This document shows positions 16,555-24,992 of a DNA stretch of 41,206 nucleotides, piece after piece; positions within the stretch are counted from its first letter, which is position 1, and each line of letters starts with the position of its first letter. Location of the stretch: contig JAPDPN010000013.1 of assembly GCA_034506455.1 (NCBI GenBank), positions 1-41,206 of the forward strand, given 5' to 3'. Made by a program: the position numbers and the translations under genes. The notes under the pieces were generated by a model that made no database searches, was not told the DNA's origin, and worked only from the letters and a program-made list of their open reading frames with translations. The DNA is from Fontimicrobium_A sp034506455 (GTDB lineage: Bacteria; Zhuqueibacterota; Zhuqueibacteria; Residuimicrobiales; Krinioviventaceae).

Positions 16555-17958
16555 ATGTCAAAGAGAAACGAAACTTTTTTTCTCCTTTCGATTGATTTTA
16601 TTTCCATTAATCTGGCGTTTTTCATATTCGTTCATTTACGCAGTTCGGCGAGATTGTTCGTTGAAAAGGATCTTGTTTTCCTTTTTCAATTGGCCTTTAT
16701 TCTATATTTATTCTGGCTGCTTCTTTTTATTTTTAACGGCTTATATCAGTCCTGGTACACAAAATCCCGTCTGGATGAGCTGATTGCTGTTTTTAAAAGC
16801 GTCAGTTTCGGTATTCTTGTCATCTTTCTTCTCACCTTCGAGCCGGAGCAGGATCTTACAGCCAAGCCCACGCTCGGCCGGATGATGATTCTCAGCTATT
16901 GGCTGTTGATGCTGCTCTTTGTCGGCGGCGGGAGGATGACCCTCCATACGATTCAGCGCAAACTGCTGGAAGCCGGTTACGGACGGCGCAATACACTTAT
17001 CATCGGCTGGAACCCCTCGGCTTGGGCATTGGCCGACAAGATCAAAAAATATCCCGCCTTGGGTTATCGGGTCGTCGGCTTTGTGAATCCCGATAAAAAA
17101 AAGGAAGAACAGGGCGAATACAACGGAGTGCCGCTGCTGGGCAACATCAAGCAGCTGGCCGAGCTGGTGGAGCAATATCGGGTAACGGAGACGATTCTCT
17201 CCTTGGGCAAGACGGCCCCCAAAAAGGTGATCGAGGTGATCGACGCCTGCGAAGAATTGCCCGTGCATATCAAGATCGAACCGGATTTGTACAATATCGT
17301 GCTCGGCCAGGCACGGACCCAGCAGATCTACGGCTTTCCGCTTATCGAAATTCACCCCGAGCTGATGCCGGCCTGGGAGAAAAAAGCCAAGCGGCTGATC
17401 GATATTCTTTTCAGCCTTATCGGCATTATTCTCCTTTCCCCGATCATGTTGTTGTTTGCCGTGCTCATCAAGTTGGATTCACCCGGACCGGTCTTTTTCA
17501 AACAAAAAAGAGTCGGCAAAAACGGCAAGATCTTTGTCATTTACAAGTTCCGCTCCATGATCAAGGACGCTGAACGATATACCGGTCCCATTTGGGCCGG
17601 AAAAGCCGATCCGCGCGTCACGCGCGTGGGGCGATTTATGCGCAAGACGCGAATTGACGAGTTCCCCCAGCTGTTCAACGTGCTTTTAGGCGATATGAGC
17701 ATCGTCGGGCCGCGGCCGGAACGGCCCTATTTCGTCGATAAGCTCAAGCGCAAATATCCTCTTTACATGCGCCGGTTCAAGGTCAAGCCCGGCATCACCG
17801 GGTGGGCGCAGGTCAAGGGCAAATACGACACCACCCTTGAGGAGGCAAAAGAAAAGCTTGATTATGATCTCTACTATATCGATAATATTTCTTTGCGATT
17901 AGATTTCCGAATCATGTTCTATACGATTTTTGTCATGCTGCGGTTCAAGGGACAATAA
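16555..17958 (+). CDS. Polyprenyl glycosylphosphotransferase (initiating enzyme, WbaP/CpsE-like)
   Basis: Transfers a sugar-1-phosphate from a nucleotide sugar to undecaprenyl phosphate, the first step of the repeat unit. The 467-residue protein has an N-terminal group of four to five membrane segments (about 5-135), a CoA-binding-like domain (about 143-265, RNTLIIGWNPSAWALADK) and the C-terminal transferase domain from about 278. The latter carries KRLIDILFSLIGI, SPGPVFFKQKRVGKNG, YKFRSM, RIDEFPQLFNVLLGDMS, VGPRPE and KPGITGWAQV. The ATG follows the previous TGA by one base. Composition changes within the gene, from 18/60 G+C at 16681-16740 to 37/60 at 16921-16980 (hand counts), which marks the end of the AT-rich block. 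Confidence 0.93.
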   Translation: MSKRNETFFLLSIDFISINLAFFIFVHLRSSARLFVEKDLVFLFQLAFILYLFWLLLFIFNGLYQSWYTKSRLDELIAVFKSVSFGILVIFLLTFEPEQDLTAKPTLGRMMILSYWLLMLLFVGGGRMTLHTIQRKLLEAGYGRRNTLIIGWNPSAWALADKIKKYPALGYRVVGFVNPDKKKEEQGEYNGVPLLGNIKQLAELVEQYRVTETILSLGKTAPKKVIEVIDACEELPVHIKIEPDLYNIVLGQARTQQIYGFPLIEIHPELMPAWEKKAKRLIDILFSLIGIILLSPIMLLFAVLIKLDSPGPVFFKQKRVGKNGKIFVIYKFRSMIKDAERYTGPIWAGKADPRVTRVGRFMRKTRIDEFPQLFNVLLGDMSIVGPRPERPYFVDKLKRKYPLYMRRFKVKPGITGWAQVKGKYDTTLEEAKEKLDYDLYYIDNISLRLDFRIMFYTIFVMLRFKGQ

Positions 17959-17970
17959 GGCGAGGAATAC

Positions 17971-19236
17971 ATGCTGGATCTCAAGTTTATTCGGGAAAAC
18001 CCTGAAATCGTCCGTAAAGCCATCCGCGACAAACGGGCAACCGTCGATTTGGATGCATTTTTGGCGTTGGATGCGCGGCGCCGTGAATTGATCGGTAAGG
18101 TGGAGTCGGCTCGGGCCGAGCAAAACAAAGTCACGCAGCAGATCAGCGTTATGAAAAAGGCCGGACAGGACGCCTCGGCGGTCATCGTCGAAATGGGGCG
18201 TCTTTCCGATGAAATCCGTTCGATGAACGACGAACTGCGTAGTGTCGAAGCGGAGCTCTATGAGCTGCACATTCGTATTCCGAATATTCCGCACGAATCG
18301 GTTCCGGTCGGCACGGAAAAGGACAATGTGGTGGTCAAGCAGTGGGGCGAGCTGCCGAAGCTCGATTTCAAGCCGCTGCCGCACTGGGAGATCGCCGAGA
18401 AGCTGGGGCTCATCGATTTTGCGCGCGCCTCGCGCATGTCGGGATCCTTTTTCGTAAGCTATCGCGGCTTGGGCGCCAAACTGGAACGGGCGCTCATCAA
18501 TTTCATGATCGATCTGCACGTGGAAAAGCACGGCTATACTGAGGTGTTTCCGCCTTTTGTCGTCAAACGAGAGGCCATGTTCGGCACCGGTCAGCTCCCC
18601 AAACTCGAAGAGGATATGTATCGCTGCGAGCTGGACGATCTGTTTCTCATTCCCACCGCTGAAGTTCCCGTCACCAATCTTCATCGCGAAGAGGTGTTGG
18701 AGGGTGATGAGCTGCCGATCAAATATACCGCTTACACGCCCTGCTTTCGGCGCGAGGCCGGTGCCTACGGCAAAGATACGCGCGGCCTGATGCGCATCCA
18801 TCAATTCGACAAAGTAGAGATGGTCAAGTTTGTCAAACCGGAGACTTCGTGGGACGAGCTCGAGTCGCTGTTGCGGGATGCCGAGGAAGTGCTGCAGCTT
18901 CTCGAGCTGCCCTATCGCGTGGTGACCTTGGCTACCGGCGATCTGAGCTTTTCTGCAGCCAAATGCTACGATATCGAGGTCTATGCGGCCGGACTCGATC
19001 GGTGGCTGGAGGTTTCTTCCTGCAGCAATTTTACCGACTTTCAGGCCAGGCGCGCCAACATTCGTTTTCGCCGCGAAAAAGGCGCCAAGCCCGAGTATGT
19101 CCATACGCTCAACGGCTCCGGTATTGCGCTGCCGCGCACAGTCATAGCCATTTTGGAAAACTATCAGACCGATGAAGGAAGAGTAATAGTCCCCAAAGTT
19201 CTGCGGCCGTATATGGGCGTCGAACTCATCAAGTGA
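17971..19236 (+). CDS. serS: Seryl-tRNA synthetase
   Basis: Class II synthetase that charges tRNA-Ser and tRNA-Sec, 421 residues. The N-terminal coiled-coil arm that grips the tRNA long variable arm spans about 30-100. The catalytic core has the TAEVPVTN region, motif 2 FRREAGAYGKDTRG followed by HQFDKVE, the region LEVSSCSNFTDFQ and motif 3 NGSGIALPRTVIAILEN. GGCGAGGA precedes the ATG. Only 12 bases separate it from the sugar-phosphate transferase gene and no promoter is visible there, so serS may be read from the polysaccharide operon or from a promoter inside the preceding gene. It marks the return to GC-rich housekeeping sequence. Confidence 0.98.
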   Translation: MLDLKFIRENPEIVRKAIRDKRATVDLDAFLALDARRRELIGKVESARAEQNKVTQQISVMKKAGQDASAVIVEMGRLSDEIRSMNDELRSVEAELYELHIRIPNIPHESVPVGTEKDNVVVKQWGELPKLDFKPLPHWEIAEKLGLIDFARASRMSGSFFVSYRGLGAKLERALINFMIDLHVEKHGYTEVFPPFVVKREAMFGTGQLPKLEEDMYRCELDDLFLIPTAEVPVTNLHREEVLEGDELPIKYTAYTPCFRREAGAYGKDTRGLMRIHQFDKVEMVKFVKPETSWDELESLLRDAEEVLQLLELPYRVVTLATGDLSFSAAKCYDIEVYAAGLDRWLEVSSCSNFTDFQARRANIRFRREKGAKPEYVHTLNGSGIALPRTVIAILENYQTDEGRVIVPKVLRPYMGVELIK

Positions 19237-19245
19237 GAAGAGACT

Positions 19246-19719
19246 ATGAACCGCGTCATTCGCACAATCGGTATCATTTCCGATACCCACGGCACCGTGC
19301 CGAGAGCCGTCTATGATCTTTTCAAAGACGTCGATGAAATCATTCACGCCGGTGATATTGATAATCCGGAGGTCCTCGAAGAGCTGCGTAATATCGCGCC
19401 CGTAATCGCCGTGCACGGCAATATGGATGCCGTCTCATTAAAAAATTCCCTGCCGCGCTCGCTCGACTTTGAAGCCTACGGCTTTCGATTTCTAGTTGAT
19501 CATGTTGATCCGGTAAAAACCTTCGACGGGCGGCCCACGATTTGTATTGCCGGACATACTCATCAGCCGATCGTTGACAAGAGCGATCAGGTTCTATATA
19601 TTAATCCGGGATCAGCCGTAAGACCTAAGGCGGGACATAAGCCGAGCGTAGCGGTCTTGAAATTGTCGAACGACGGCAATGCCGAAGCAGAGATCCTCTA
19701 TTTTGAATGGGACGAATGA
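19246..19719 (+). CDS. YfcE/MJ0936-type metallophosphoesterase
   Basis: Small calcineurin-like phosphoesterase, 157 residues. Metal-binding motifs are SDTHG (13-17), HAGDID, VHGNMD and AGHTHQP. The fourth motif, usually HGH or HGD, reads LVDHVDP, and the stretch from there to GHTH is short, so the metal site is slightly unusual. Family members hydrolyse phosphodiesters in vitro, and the natural substrate is usually unknown. The gene starts nine bases after serS and overlaps the pyrF start by four bases (ATGA at 19716). No pathway link to pyrimidine synthesis is evident beyond the operon. Confidence 0.88.
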   Translation: MNRVIRTIGIISDTHGTVPRAVYDLFKDVDEIIHAGDIDNPEVLEELRNIAPVIAVHGNMDAVSLKNSLPRSLDFEAYGFRFLVDHVDPVKTFDGRPTICIAGHTHQPIVDKSDQVLYINPGSAVRPKAGHKPSVAVLKLSNDGNAEAEILYFEWDE

Positions 19720-20537
19720 CCTTTCTTGAGAAATTGACCGAAACGGTCAGGAGCAGGCGCTCGCTTTTATGCGTCGGCTTGGACAGCGAGTTGCCCAAGT
19801 TGCCGGCGCATTTGCGCAGCGTGGACGAACCACTTTTTGCTTTTAACAAAGCCGTCATTGACGCTACGGCTGAATTTGCCGCTGCATTTAAGGTTAATCT
19901 TGCTTTTTACGAGGCCTACGGACTTATAGGGTGGAGCGCGCTAAAGAAAACGTTCAGTTATCTCCCCAAGCATGTTATCCGCATTGCCGACGCGAAACGC
20001 GGCGACATCGGCAACACGGCACGCCTCTATGCGCAAGCCCTGTTCGAGGAGCTTGATGCGGACGCCGTTACGGTCAATCCCTACATGGGAAGCGATTCGG
20101 TCGATCCGTTTCTGCAGCGGGAAGAAAAGGGCGTATTTGTACTTTGTCTGACTTCAAATGCGGGCAGCGCCGACTTTCAACGTTTCAGCGACGGCAGTCG
20201 GCAGCTCTATGAAAAGGTAGCACTCAAAGTTAGGGAGTGGAACGTGCGCGGAAACTGCGGGCTGGTGGTCGGAGCAACGCATCCGCTGGAATTGGCGCAT
20301 GTGCGTAAATTGGTGCCGGAACTGCCGCTGCTGATTCCCGGCATCGGCGCTCAGGGAGGCGACCTGAAGGCTTCAGTCGCCGCCGTCGAAGAAACGCCGG
20401 GAGCACCGGTTCTTTTTAACTCCAGCCGCGCGATCCTGTACGCTTCCGACGGAGCCGATTTTGCTGCGGCCGCCGCGCAGGCAGCTCGATACACGCGCGA
20501 TCTTTTAAATGAGTGTAGGAAAATCGATCATTTTTGA
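19716..20537 (+). CDS. pyrF: Orotidine 5'-phosphate decarboxylase, type 2
   Basis: Last step of UMP synthesis: OMP to UMP and CO2. The 273-residue length and the motif DAKRGDIGNT (D92, K94, D97) fit the longer type 2 OMP decarboxylases. Other landmarks are LCVGLDSE, FKVNLAFYEAYG, VTVNPYMGSDSVDPF and LIPGIGAQGGD. The ATG at 19716 overlaps the previous stop as ATGA; another ATG three codons upstream is possible. It is followed 13 bases later by pyrE, so the two final pyrimidine enzymes are co-expressed. Confidence 0.97.
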   Translation: MTFLEKLTETVRSRRSLLCVGLDSELPKLPAHLRSVDEPLFAFNKAVIDATAEFAAAFKVNLAFYEAYGLIGWSALKKTFSYLPKHVIRIADAKRGDIGNTARLYAQALFEELDADAVTVNPYMGSDSVDPFLQREEKGVFVLCLTSNAGSADFQRFSDGSRQLYEKVALKVREWNVRGNCGLVVGATHPLELAHVRKLVPELPLLIPGIGAQGGDLKASVAAVEETPGAPVLFNSSRAILYASDGADFAAAAAQAARYTRDLLNECRKIDHF

Positions 20538-20550
20538 GGGTGTGAGGACT

Positions 20551-21126
20551 ATGCGGAAAGAAAGAGCCTTGGAAATTTTCGAAAGCACGGGTGCGCTGTT
20601 GACGGGTCATTTTTTGCTGAGCTCGGGGCTGCACAGTCCGCAATACTTTCAATGCGCCAAAGTTCTGCAATATCCTAATTACGCCGAATTGTTCTGTCTG
20701 GAGATCGTCAAAAACTTCAAAGGGGAAAAGATTGACTGCGTCATTTCTCCGGCGATCGGCGGAATTGTCGTCGGCCAGGAATGCGCCAGGCTTTTGAATT
20801 GCCGAGCGATGTTTGCCGAGCGGGAAAACGGCGTGATGAGCCTGCGGCGGGGCTTTGAGCTTAAACACGATGAGCGGGTGCTGGTGGTCGAGGACGTCGT
20901 CACCACCGGTGGGTCCGTGCAGGAAATCCTGGAGCTTGTACAAGGCGCCGGCGCAGAGGCGGTCGGTGTGGGATTTATCGTCGACCGCAGCAACGGCAAG
21001 CGGCTGTTCGACGTGCCGGCATTTTCGGTCTTTCGCATGGACGTCGTCGTCTACCAGCCTGATAACTGTCCTTTGTGTGACGAGGGTATACCCATTGTCA
21101 AACCGGGGAGCAGAAAACAGGCATAA
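20551..21126 (+). CDS. pyrE: Orotate phosphoribosyltransferase
   Basis: Makes OMP from orotate and PRPP. The 191-residue protein has the PRPP-binding loop VLVVEDVVTTGGS (about 110-122), the N-terminal GHFLLSSGLHSPQYFQC and a C-terminal CPLC followed by GIPIVKPGS. That ending is typical of the Thermus-type OPRTase branch. The ATG at 20551 is preceded by GTGAGGACT; a frame beginning at 20509 inside pyrF is less likely. After the stop, 21127-21202 contains no clear terminator, and the next gene is convergent. Confidence 0.97.
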   Translation: MRKERALEIFESTGALLTGHFLLSSGLHSPQYFQCAKVLQYPNYAELFCLEIVKNFKGEKIDCVISPAIGGIVVGQECARLLNCRAMFAERENGVMSLRRGFELKHDERVLVVEDVVTTGGSVQEILELVQGAGAEAVGVGFIVDRSNGKRLFDVPAFSVFRMDVVVYQPDNCPLCDEGIPIVKPGSRKQA

Positions 21127-21202
21127 CATCGGCTCTAAGCACTAAAGGCTGTTTGTGGTTTTGCAGTAAAGGGGAAAGATCCTCTAAGAGAGCTGGGGGA
21201 GG

Positions 21203-22054
21203 TTATCGTTCCAATATGTCGCGATAGATACGCTCATGCTCGCGGTCGAGCGCCAGCATGGTTCGCAACGGCTCTTTATTCTTTGCTCGACGATAGATTT
21301 CGACGATCTCTTGGTAATGCGCCTTGATAAAGTTTTGGGCATAGACGTTATCAGGATTTTTAGCCAGAATGGCGTCGAGCATTTTGATGGCGGTTGCGAC
21401 ATGCTTGCGGGCTTTGTCGTTGTCTTCTTTGATGTAAGAGAGGCCGTAGAAATAATAGTCCACCATTTCTCTGAATGGCCGATGCTGATCACTTAAAAAA
21501 TAGTTGACCAAATCAAGGCGTCGATCCCACCCCTCTGTATAGCGGCCGAGGCCGAATTTGCTCTGCTCGGCGACGTTGCGGGCCTTTTCGTAATAGGGGG
21601 TGCCGGCCAGGGTGCCCCATTTATCGAATTCGCCGCCGAGGATCATATAGACGTAAAATGCCAGCACGCTGGTAAAGGAGTCAAAATTGTCATTAACGAA
21701 CTGAATGGGATCGCCGCTTTGGTAGGCAAAGCGCCAGCGTTGATCGGAAAACTGGATGTCGTAGCTGTTGCTGATGATGAGCGTGCCTTTGAAGCGCTGC
21801 TCCGCTCCCTGCGTCATGTCCTCGAGCTGCAGGGTCAGCGTGAGATAAACCGGCGTGTTCCATTGGTCGGGACACCATGGCGAGCTGTCGAGAAAATGGG
21901 TAACGCGGTCGGCAAAATCGCTCATCTTTTCGCGGCGTTCCTGCGGCAGCGTCCGCAGGTCCAGCTCGACTTTCGACTCGATCCGCTGCGCGCGCAGAGG
22001 GGTTAAAGTCAGCAAAAGCATCACAATCATTAATGGGGGGAAAAAGCGATGCAT
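21203..22054 (-). CDS. DUF4835 family protein (PorD-like), secreted
   Basis: Predicted exported protein of 283 residues with a signal peptide (hydrophobic to about residue 22, cleavage probably after LRA). The sequence follows the DUF4835 pattern: an N-terminal domain with LDLRTLPQER and WCPDQWN, then FKGTLIISNSYDIQFSDQRW, and the diagnostic FDSFTSVLAFYVYMILGGEFD with TPYYEKARNV and FREMVDYYFYGLSYI. In Bacteroidota these proteins have been called PorD in connection with type IX secretion; that link is not established here. The ATG at 22054 has GGAG seven bases upstream. A longer open frame to 22969 is the antisense shadow of the next gene. It is divergent from the PorV-like gene. Confidence 0.85.
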   Translation of the reverse strand: MHRFFPPLMIVMLLLTLTPLRAQRIESKVELDLRTLPQERREKMSDFADRVTHFLDSSPWCPDQWNTPVYLTLTLQLEDMTQGAEQRFKGTLIISNSYDIQFSDQRWRFAYQSGDPIQFVNDNFDSFTSVLAFYVYMILGGEFDKWGTLAGTPYYEKARNVAEQSKFGLGRYTEGWDRRLDLVNYFLSDQHRPFREMVDYYFYGLSYIKEDNDKARKHVATAIKMLDAILAKNPDNVYAQNFIKAHYQEIVEIYRRAKNKEPLRTMLALDREHERIYRDILER

Positions 22055-22096
22055 TTTATGCTCCATACTTCTATTCTGCAGTCTGCTTCTGGTTTT

Positions 22097-22125
22097 AATA
22101 TTTGTTTTTTTCCGTTGATAGTCAA
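22097..22125 (-). promoter_or_regulatory. Promoter candidate for the DUF4835 gene
   Basis: On the minus strand, TTGACT (22125-22120), 17-base spacer, AATATT (22102-22097). Predicted start near 22090, about 36 bases before the ATG. The divergent gene must use a different element in the same 78-base gap, where I see no good match. Confidence 0.38.
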
Positions 22126-22132
22126 GCTTTTC

Positions 22133-22963
22133 GTGCCGAATAATCAACGTCGTCGTTTGGTAAAGCGTTCCGCTTTCTTTTGCTTGTGTCTGGCGCCGTG
22201 CGCTTTTGCCGCTTTTGAAGAGACGACGTTCGGCGGAAGGGGCGGAGGGACGGCAGGCGCAGCAGCCGCCTCGTCCTGGGGCGCGGAGAGCGTTTTTTAC
22301 AATCCGGCCGGACTTTATTCCGGCAGACGTTTCGAGCTGGTAACGGCAATCTATCGTCCTTTTGAGCTGGCCGATGTGCATGCGGGACTTTTGGCCGTTG
22401 CCTTCTGTAAAGGGAAAACAGCTGTCGGCTTCGGCACTGCGCTGTTCGGCAATCCCCTTTACCGTGAAACTCAACTGACAGCAGCTGCTGCTTATCGGCT
22501 CAAACCCTTTGATTTTACTTTCGGCGCCGCCGCGCGCTGCGGGCAAGTTGCCGTGACAAACTATGGCAATGCGTGGGCCGTCATGATCGATATCGGCGTG
22601 CAGGCAGCTTTGACGCCGAAGCTTTTCTGGGGGACTGCTCTGAGTAACCTGACCGGCTCGAGATTGGGCCGTTGCAAAGAAGCGCTGCCGCAAAGTATGC
22701 GGTTCGGTTGGATTTTTCAACCGCGAGAAGGCCTGTCGCTGCATGCAGAACTCTACAAGGATGACCGTTTTCCACTTGACCTGCGATGGGGAATGGCCTG
22801 GCGGCCCTGTCCTGCCCTGACTTTCCGTGCCGGAGCAGCCAATCAGCCGCGGCGATATTCCTTGGGACTTTCTCTCTTTATCGGCAGCCTGCGTTTCGAC
22901 TATGCTTTTATGAATCACCTCGAGCTCGGCGGCTCTCACCTTATCGGTTTCGGCTGGGAATAA
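22133..22963 (+). CDS. PorV/FadL-like outer-membrane beta-barrel protein
   Basis: Predicted outer-membrane protein of 276 residues. A signal peptide is clear: a basic n-region (NNQRRRLVKR), then FFCLCLAPCAFA. The mature N-terminus has the PorV/FadL-like hallmark GGRGGGTAGAAAASSWGAESVFYNPAGL, quoted here in part as SVFYNPAGLYSG. Alternating amphipathic strands fill the rest, ending HLIGFGWE. The start is taken as GTG at 22133 (a TTG at 22157 is the alternative), because both keep the signal peptide while longer frames overlap the divergent gene. Its stop lies four bases before the HhH-barrel ATG, so the two are an operon. In Bacteroidota PorV shuttles type IX cargo; here a transport or assembly role is only inferred. 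Confidence 0.75.
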   Translation: MPNNQRRRLVKRSAFFCLCLAPCAFAAFEETTFGGRGGGTAGAAAASSWGAESVFYNPAGLYSGRRFELVTAIYRPFELADVHAGLLAVAFCKGKTAVGFGTALFGNPLYRETQLTAAAAYRLKPFDFTFGAAARCGQVAVTNYGNAWAVMIDIGVQAALTPKLFWGTALSNLTGSRLGRCKEALPQSMRFGWIFQPREGLSLHAELYKDDRFPLDLRWGMAWRPCPALTFRAGAANQPRRYSLGLSLFIGSLRFDYAFMNHLELGGSHLIGFGWE

Positions 22964-22967
22964 CCCC

Positions 22968-24848
22968 ATGATCCGAAAGATATTTGTATTTCTCGCTTGG
23001 ATTGCCGTAGCCGGTTATTGCCAAGTCCCGGCCGATGACTTGGAACGGTTGGTCGAGTCGGATGAAACAGTCGACGACAACTCACTTTTTGAACAGCTCG
23101 ATCTACTGGCCCGCCGTCCTATCGATCTCAATCGTGCGACTGCGCAGGAGCTTGCCGAGCTGCCGATTCCGTCGGCAGTCAGCGCAAAGATTTTGAACTA
23201 CCGCAAAAAGCATGGACCGTTTCAATCGGTTGATGATCTGCTCAAAATCAGAGGAGTGTCGGCCTATTTACCTCAGATTCAGCCCTTTATCGTCATTAAT
23301 TCACCGGCGGCAAAAATTCACTTCAGTGGTCGTCAGCGCCTGCGGCACAAGGCGGCCGAAAGCAACGATCAGTTTTTCTCGGCGAGTCAGGTATATAATC
23401 GACTTTGCGTTGAATGGAAAAAAACTGCCTGCGGATTTTTAGTGGAAAAAGATGCGGGTGAAGCGGCCTTCGATTTTGTGACCGGACACATTACCAGCGA
23501 ACCGGTTACCGGTTTGCGGGTGATCTTGGGCGACTATACGGTCGAAGCAGGCAGAGGGCTGGTATTCGGGGCCCCTTTTTCTTTGCCTTTGGGAGCCGAT
23601 CCGATGACGCCCGCCAGGCTGAACCGCATCGGCGCTTTTCCGTTTCTGTCAACAAATGAAAATTTTGCCTTTCGCGGCGCAGCTCTGCAGTTTCGTCGCG
23701 GTCCTCTGCTCCTCTGTGTTTTTGGAAGCAACAAAAGGCGCGACGCCGCGCTGGAGGACGGGATGGTCGTCTCATTGCCGGAGGACGGCCTGCACCGAAC
23801 GCCGGCTGAGCTCCGGCGCCGCAAAACGCTGCGTGAACGCTCCGAAGGCATGGCACTGCTTTATAATCCCTTCCAGAATCTACGGTTGGGCGTCGCGGCG
23901 CTGCAGAACCGATTTTTTGCGCCGTTTGCTGCTGCGGAATATGGAAAACCGCCTAGATTTACCGGCACCAATAATCGCCTCGGCAGCCTTTTCGGAGAGT
24001 TCATTCTGGAAGATATCGCTATATTTGGAGAAACAGCCTGGTGCATTTCGGGAGGAACGGCTTGGACCTTCGGCGCCCTCGGCAACGGCGCAGATTACGA
24101 TTGGATACTTATCCGACGCCGTTATGCTCCCGACTTTTTCAGCTTTTATGCTTCCGCTTTCGGCGAGCCCAATGCGAACAATCAGGAGGGTTTTTATTTA
24201 GGAGGCGATTATCGTCTGTCGTCGATTCTGGAGGCGTCGTTTTATTACGATCAATCTAAAAAATTGTCCGTGTTTCAGCCTTCCGGGGCGACCGGTGATG
24301 CTTTGATGATCGGACTTCAGGCAAAGATTTCTTCAAAGGTGACGGTTCGCTCCCGCATGAAATTGCGGACGCGAAGCGAGAACGTCAAAACCCTTGACAA
24401 GTTCGGCAACCTGGTTTCCGCAGAGGCCGAAGAACAGCGCGGCACGTGGCGAACAGAGATGGAATTTCGCCCGCATCGTTTTATCACTGTTCGCAATGCG
24501 GTTGAGCTCTCGTTTGCTTCGAGGGCTGAAAGGCGGCTTGGCGAGGGCTCTTTGTTAGGCTGTCGGCTGCAGGTGAATATGCGATCTTTGCGGCTGGCCG
24601 CAGGTTCTTTATTTTTCGATGCTTCGAACTATGCTTTGCGCTTCTGTCAGCCTGAATCGGATTTACCAGGTTCGTTGCCGCTGGTTGTGCTCTATGGCCA
24701 GGGTGTCAGAAGCTATGCTGTCCTTGCTGCAAAAATTTATACTTTGACATTATCGGCAAAATATGAGCAGACGGTTTATCGTCATCGTCCGGCAGGCGGA
24801 GATGATGAAAATCGGCGCATCTCCCTGCAAATGGATTGGCAGTGGTAG
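22968..24848 (+). CDS. Helix-hairpin-helix domain fused to an outer-membrane beta-barrel
   Basis: A 626-residue exported protein. The signal peptide spans about 1-19. Residues 51-109 form a ComEA-like helix-hairpin-helix repeat: PIDLNRATAQELAELP, then a second hairpin with GPFQSVDDLLKIRGVS. From about 115 to the end the sequence is a long run of amphipathic beta strands rich in aromatic and Arg residues, and it finishes ISLQMDWQW, a good outer-membrane beta-signal. HhH domains of this type bind DNA without sequence preference in ComEA. The fusion suggests a barrel with a periplasmic DNA-binding plug, possibly for DNA uptake, but structural use of the HhH is also possible. It forms an operon with the PorV-like gene. 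Confidence 0.78.
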   Translation: MIRKIFVFLAWIAVAGYCQVPADDLERLVESDETVDDNSLFEQLDLLARRPIDLNRATAQELAELPIPSAVSAKILNYRKKHGPFQSVDDLLKIRGVSAYLPQIQPFIVINSPAAKIHFSGRQRLRHKAAESNDQFFSASQVYNRLCVEWKKTACGFLVEKDAGEAAFDFVTGHITSEPVTGLRVILGDYTVEAGRGLVFGAPFSLPLGADPMTPARLNRIGAFPFLSTNENFAFRGAALQFRRGPLLLCVFGSNKRRDAALEDGMVVSLPEDGLHRTPAELRRRKTLRERSEGMALLYNPFQNLRLGVAALQNRFFAPFAAAEYGKPPRFTGTNNRLGSLFGEFILEDIAIFGETAWCISGGTAWTFGALGNGADYDWILIRRRYAPDFFSFYASAFGEPNANNQEGFYLGGDYRLSSILEASFYYDQSKKLSVFQPSGATGDALMIGLQAKISSKVTVRSRMKLRTRSENVKTLDKFGNLVSAEAEEQRGTWRTEMEFRPHRFITVRNAVELSFASRAERRLGEGSLLGCRLQVNMRSLRLAAGSLFFDASNYALRFCQPESDLPGSLPLVVLYGQGVRSYAVLAAKIYTLTLSAKYEQTVYRHRPAGGDDENRRISLQMDWQW

Positions 24849-24950
24849 GTCGGGTTGTTTAACGGCTTCGTATAGGCTGTCTCTGAAAAATTCCTTAAAC
24901 GCTGCTGGATTGAAAATATGCAAGATCAATTATCGGTTGAATATATCCGG

Positions 24951-24956
24951 TATAAT
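24951..24956 (+). promoter_or_regulatory. -10-like element upstream of the small unknown gene
   Basis: A perfect TATAAT at 24951-24956 would start transcription about 30 bases before the ATG at 24993. No convincing -35 hexamer lies 16-18 bases upstream, so this is weaker than the other promoter calls. The rest of the 144-base gap after the barrel gene shows nothing I can identify. Confidence 0.3.
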
Positions 24957-24992
24957 GGCTATATTTTTCCCAACATAAGGAAAGATTTTATC

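Noticed and set aside
7213..17970. Insertion sequence or integration site flanking the AT-rich locus
   Set aside because: No transposase, terminal inverted repeats, target duplications or tRNA gene were found at either edge; the composition break lies inside a gene.
17899..19416. A 505-residue minus-strand frame opposite serS
   Set aside because: It is exactly antisense to all of serS and has no family motif or start signal; it is a shadow.
22055..22969. N-terminal extension of the DUF4835 gene by about 300 codons
   Set aside because: The extension is antisense to the PorV-like gene, and the signal peptide with a GGAG ribosome site marks the true start at 22054.
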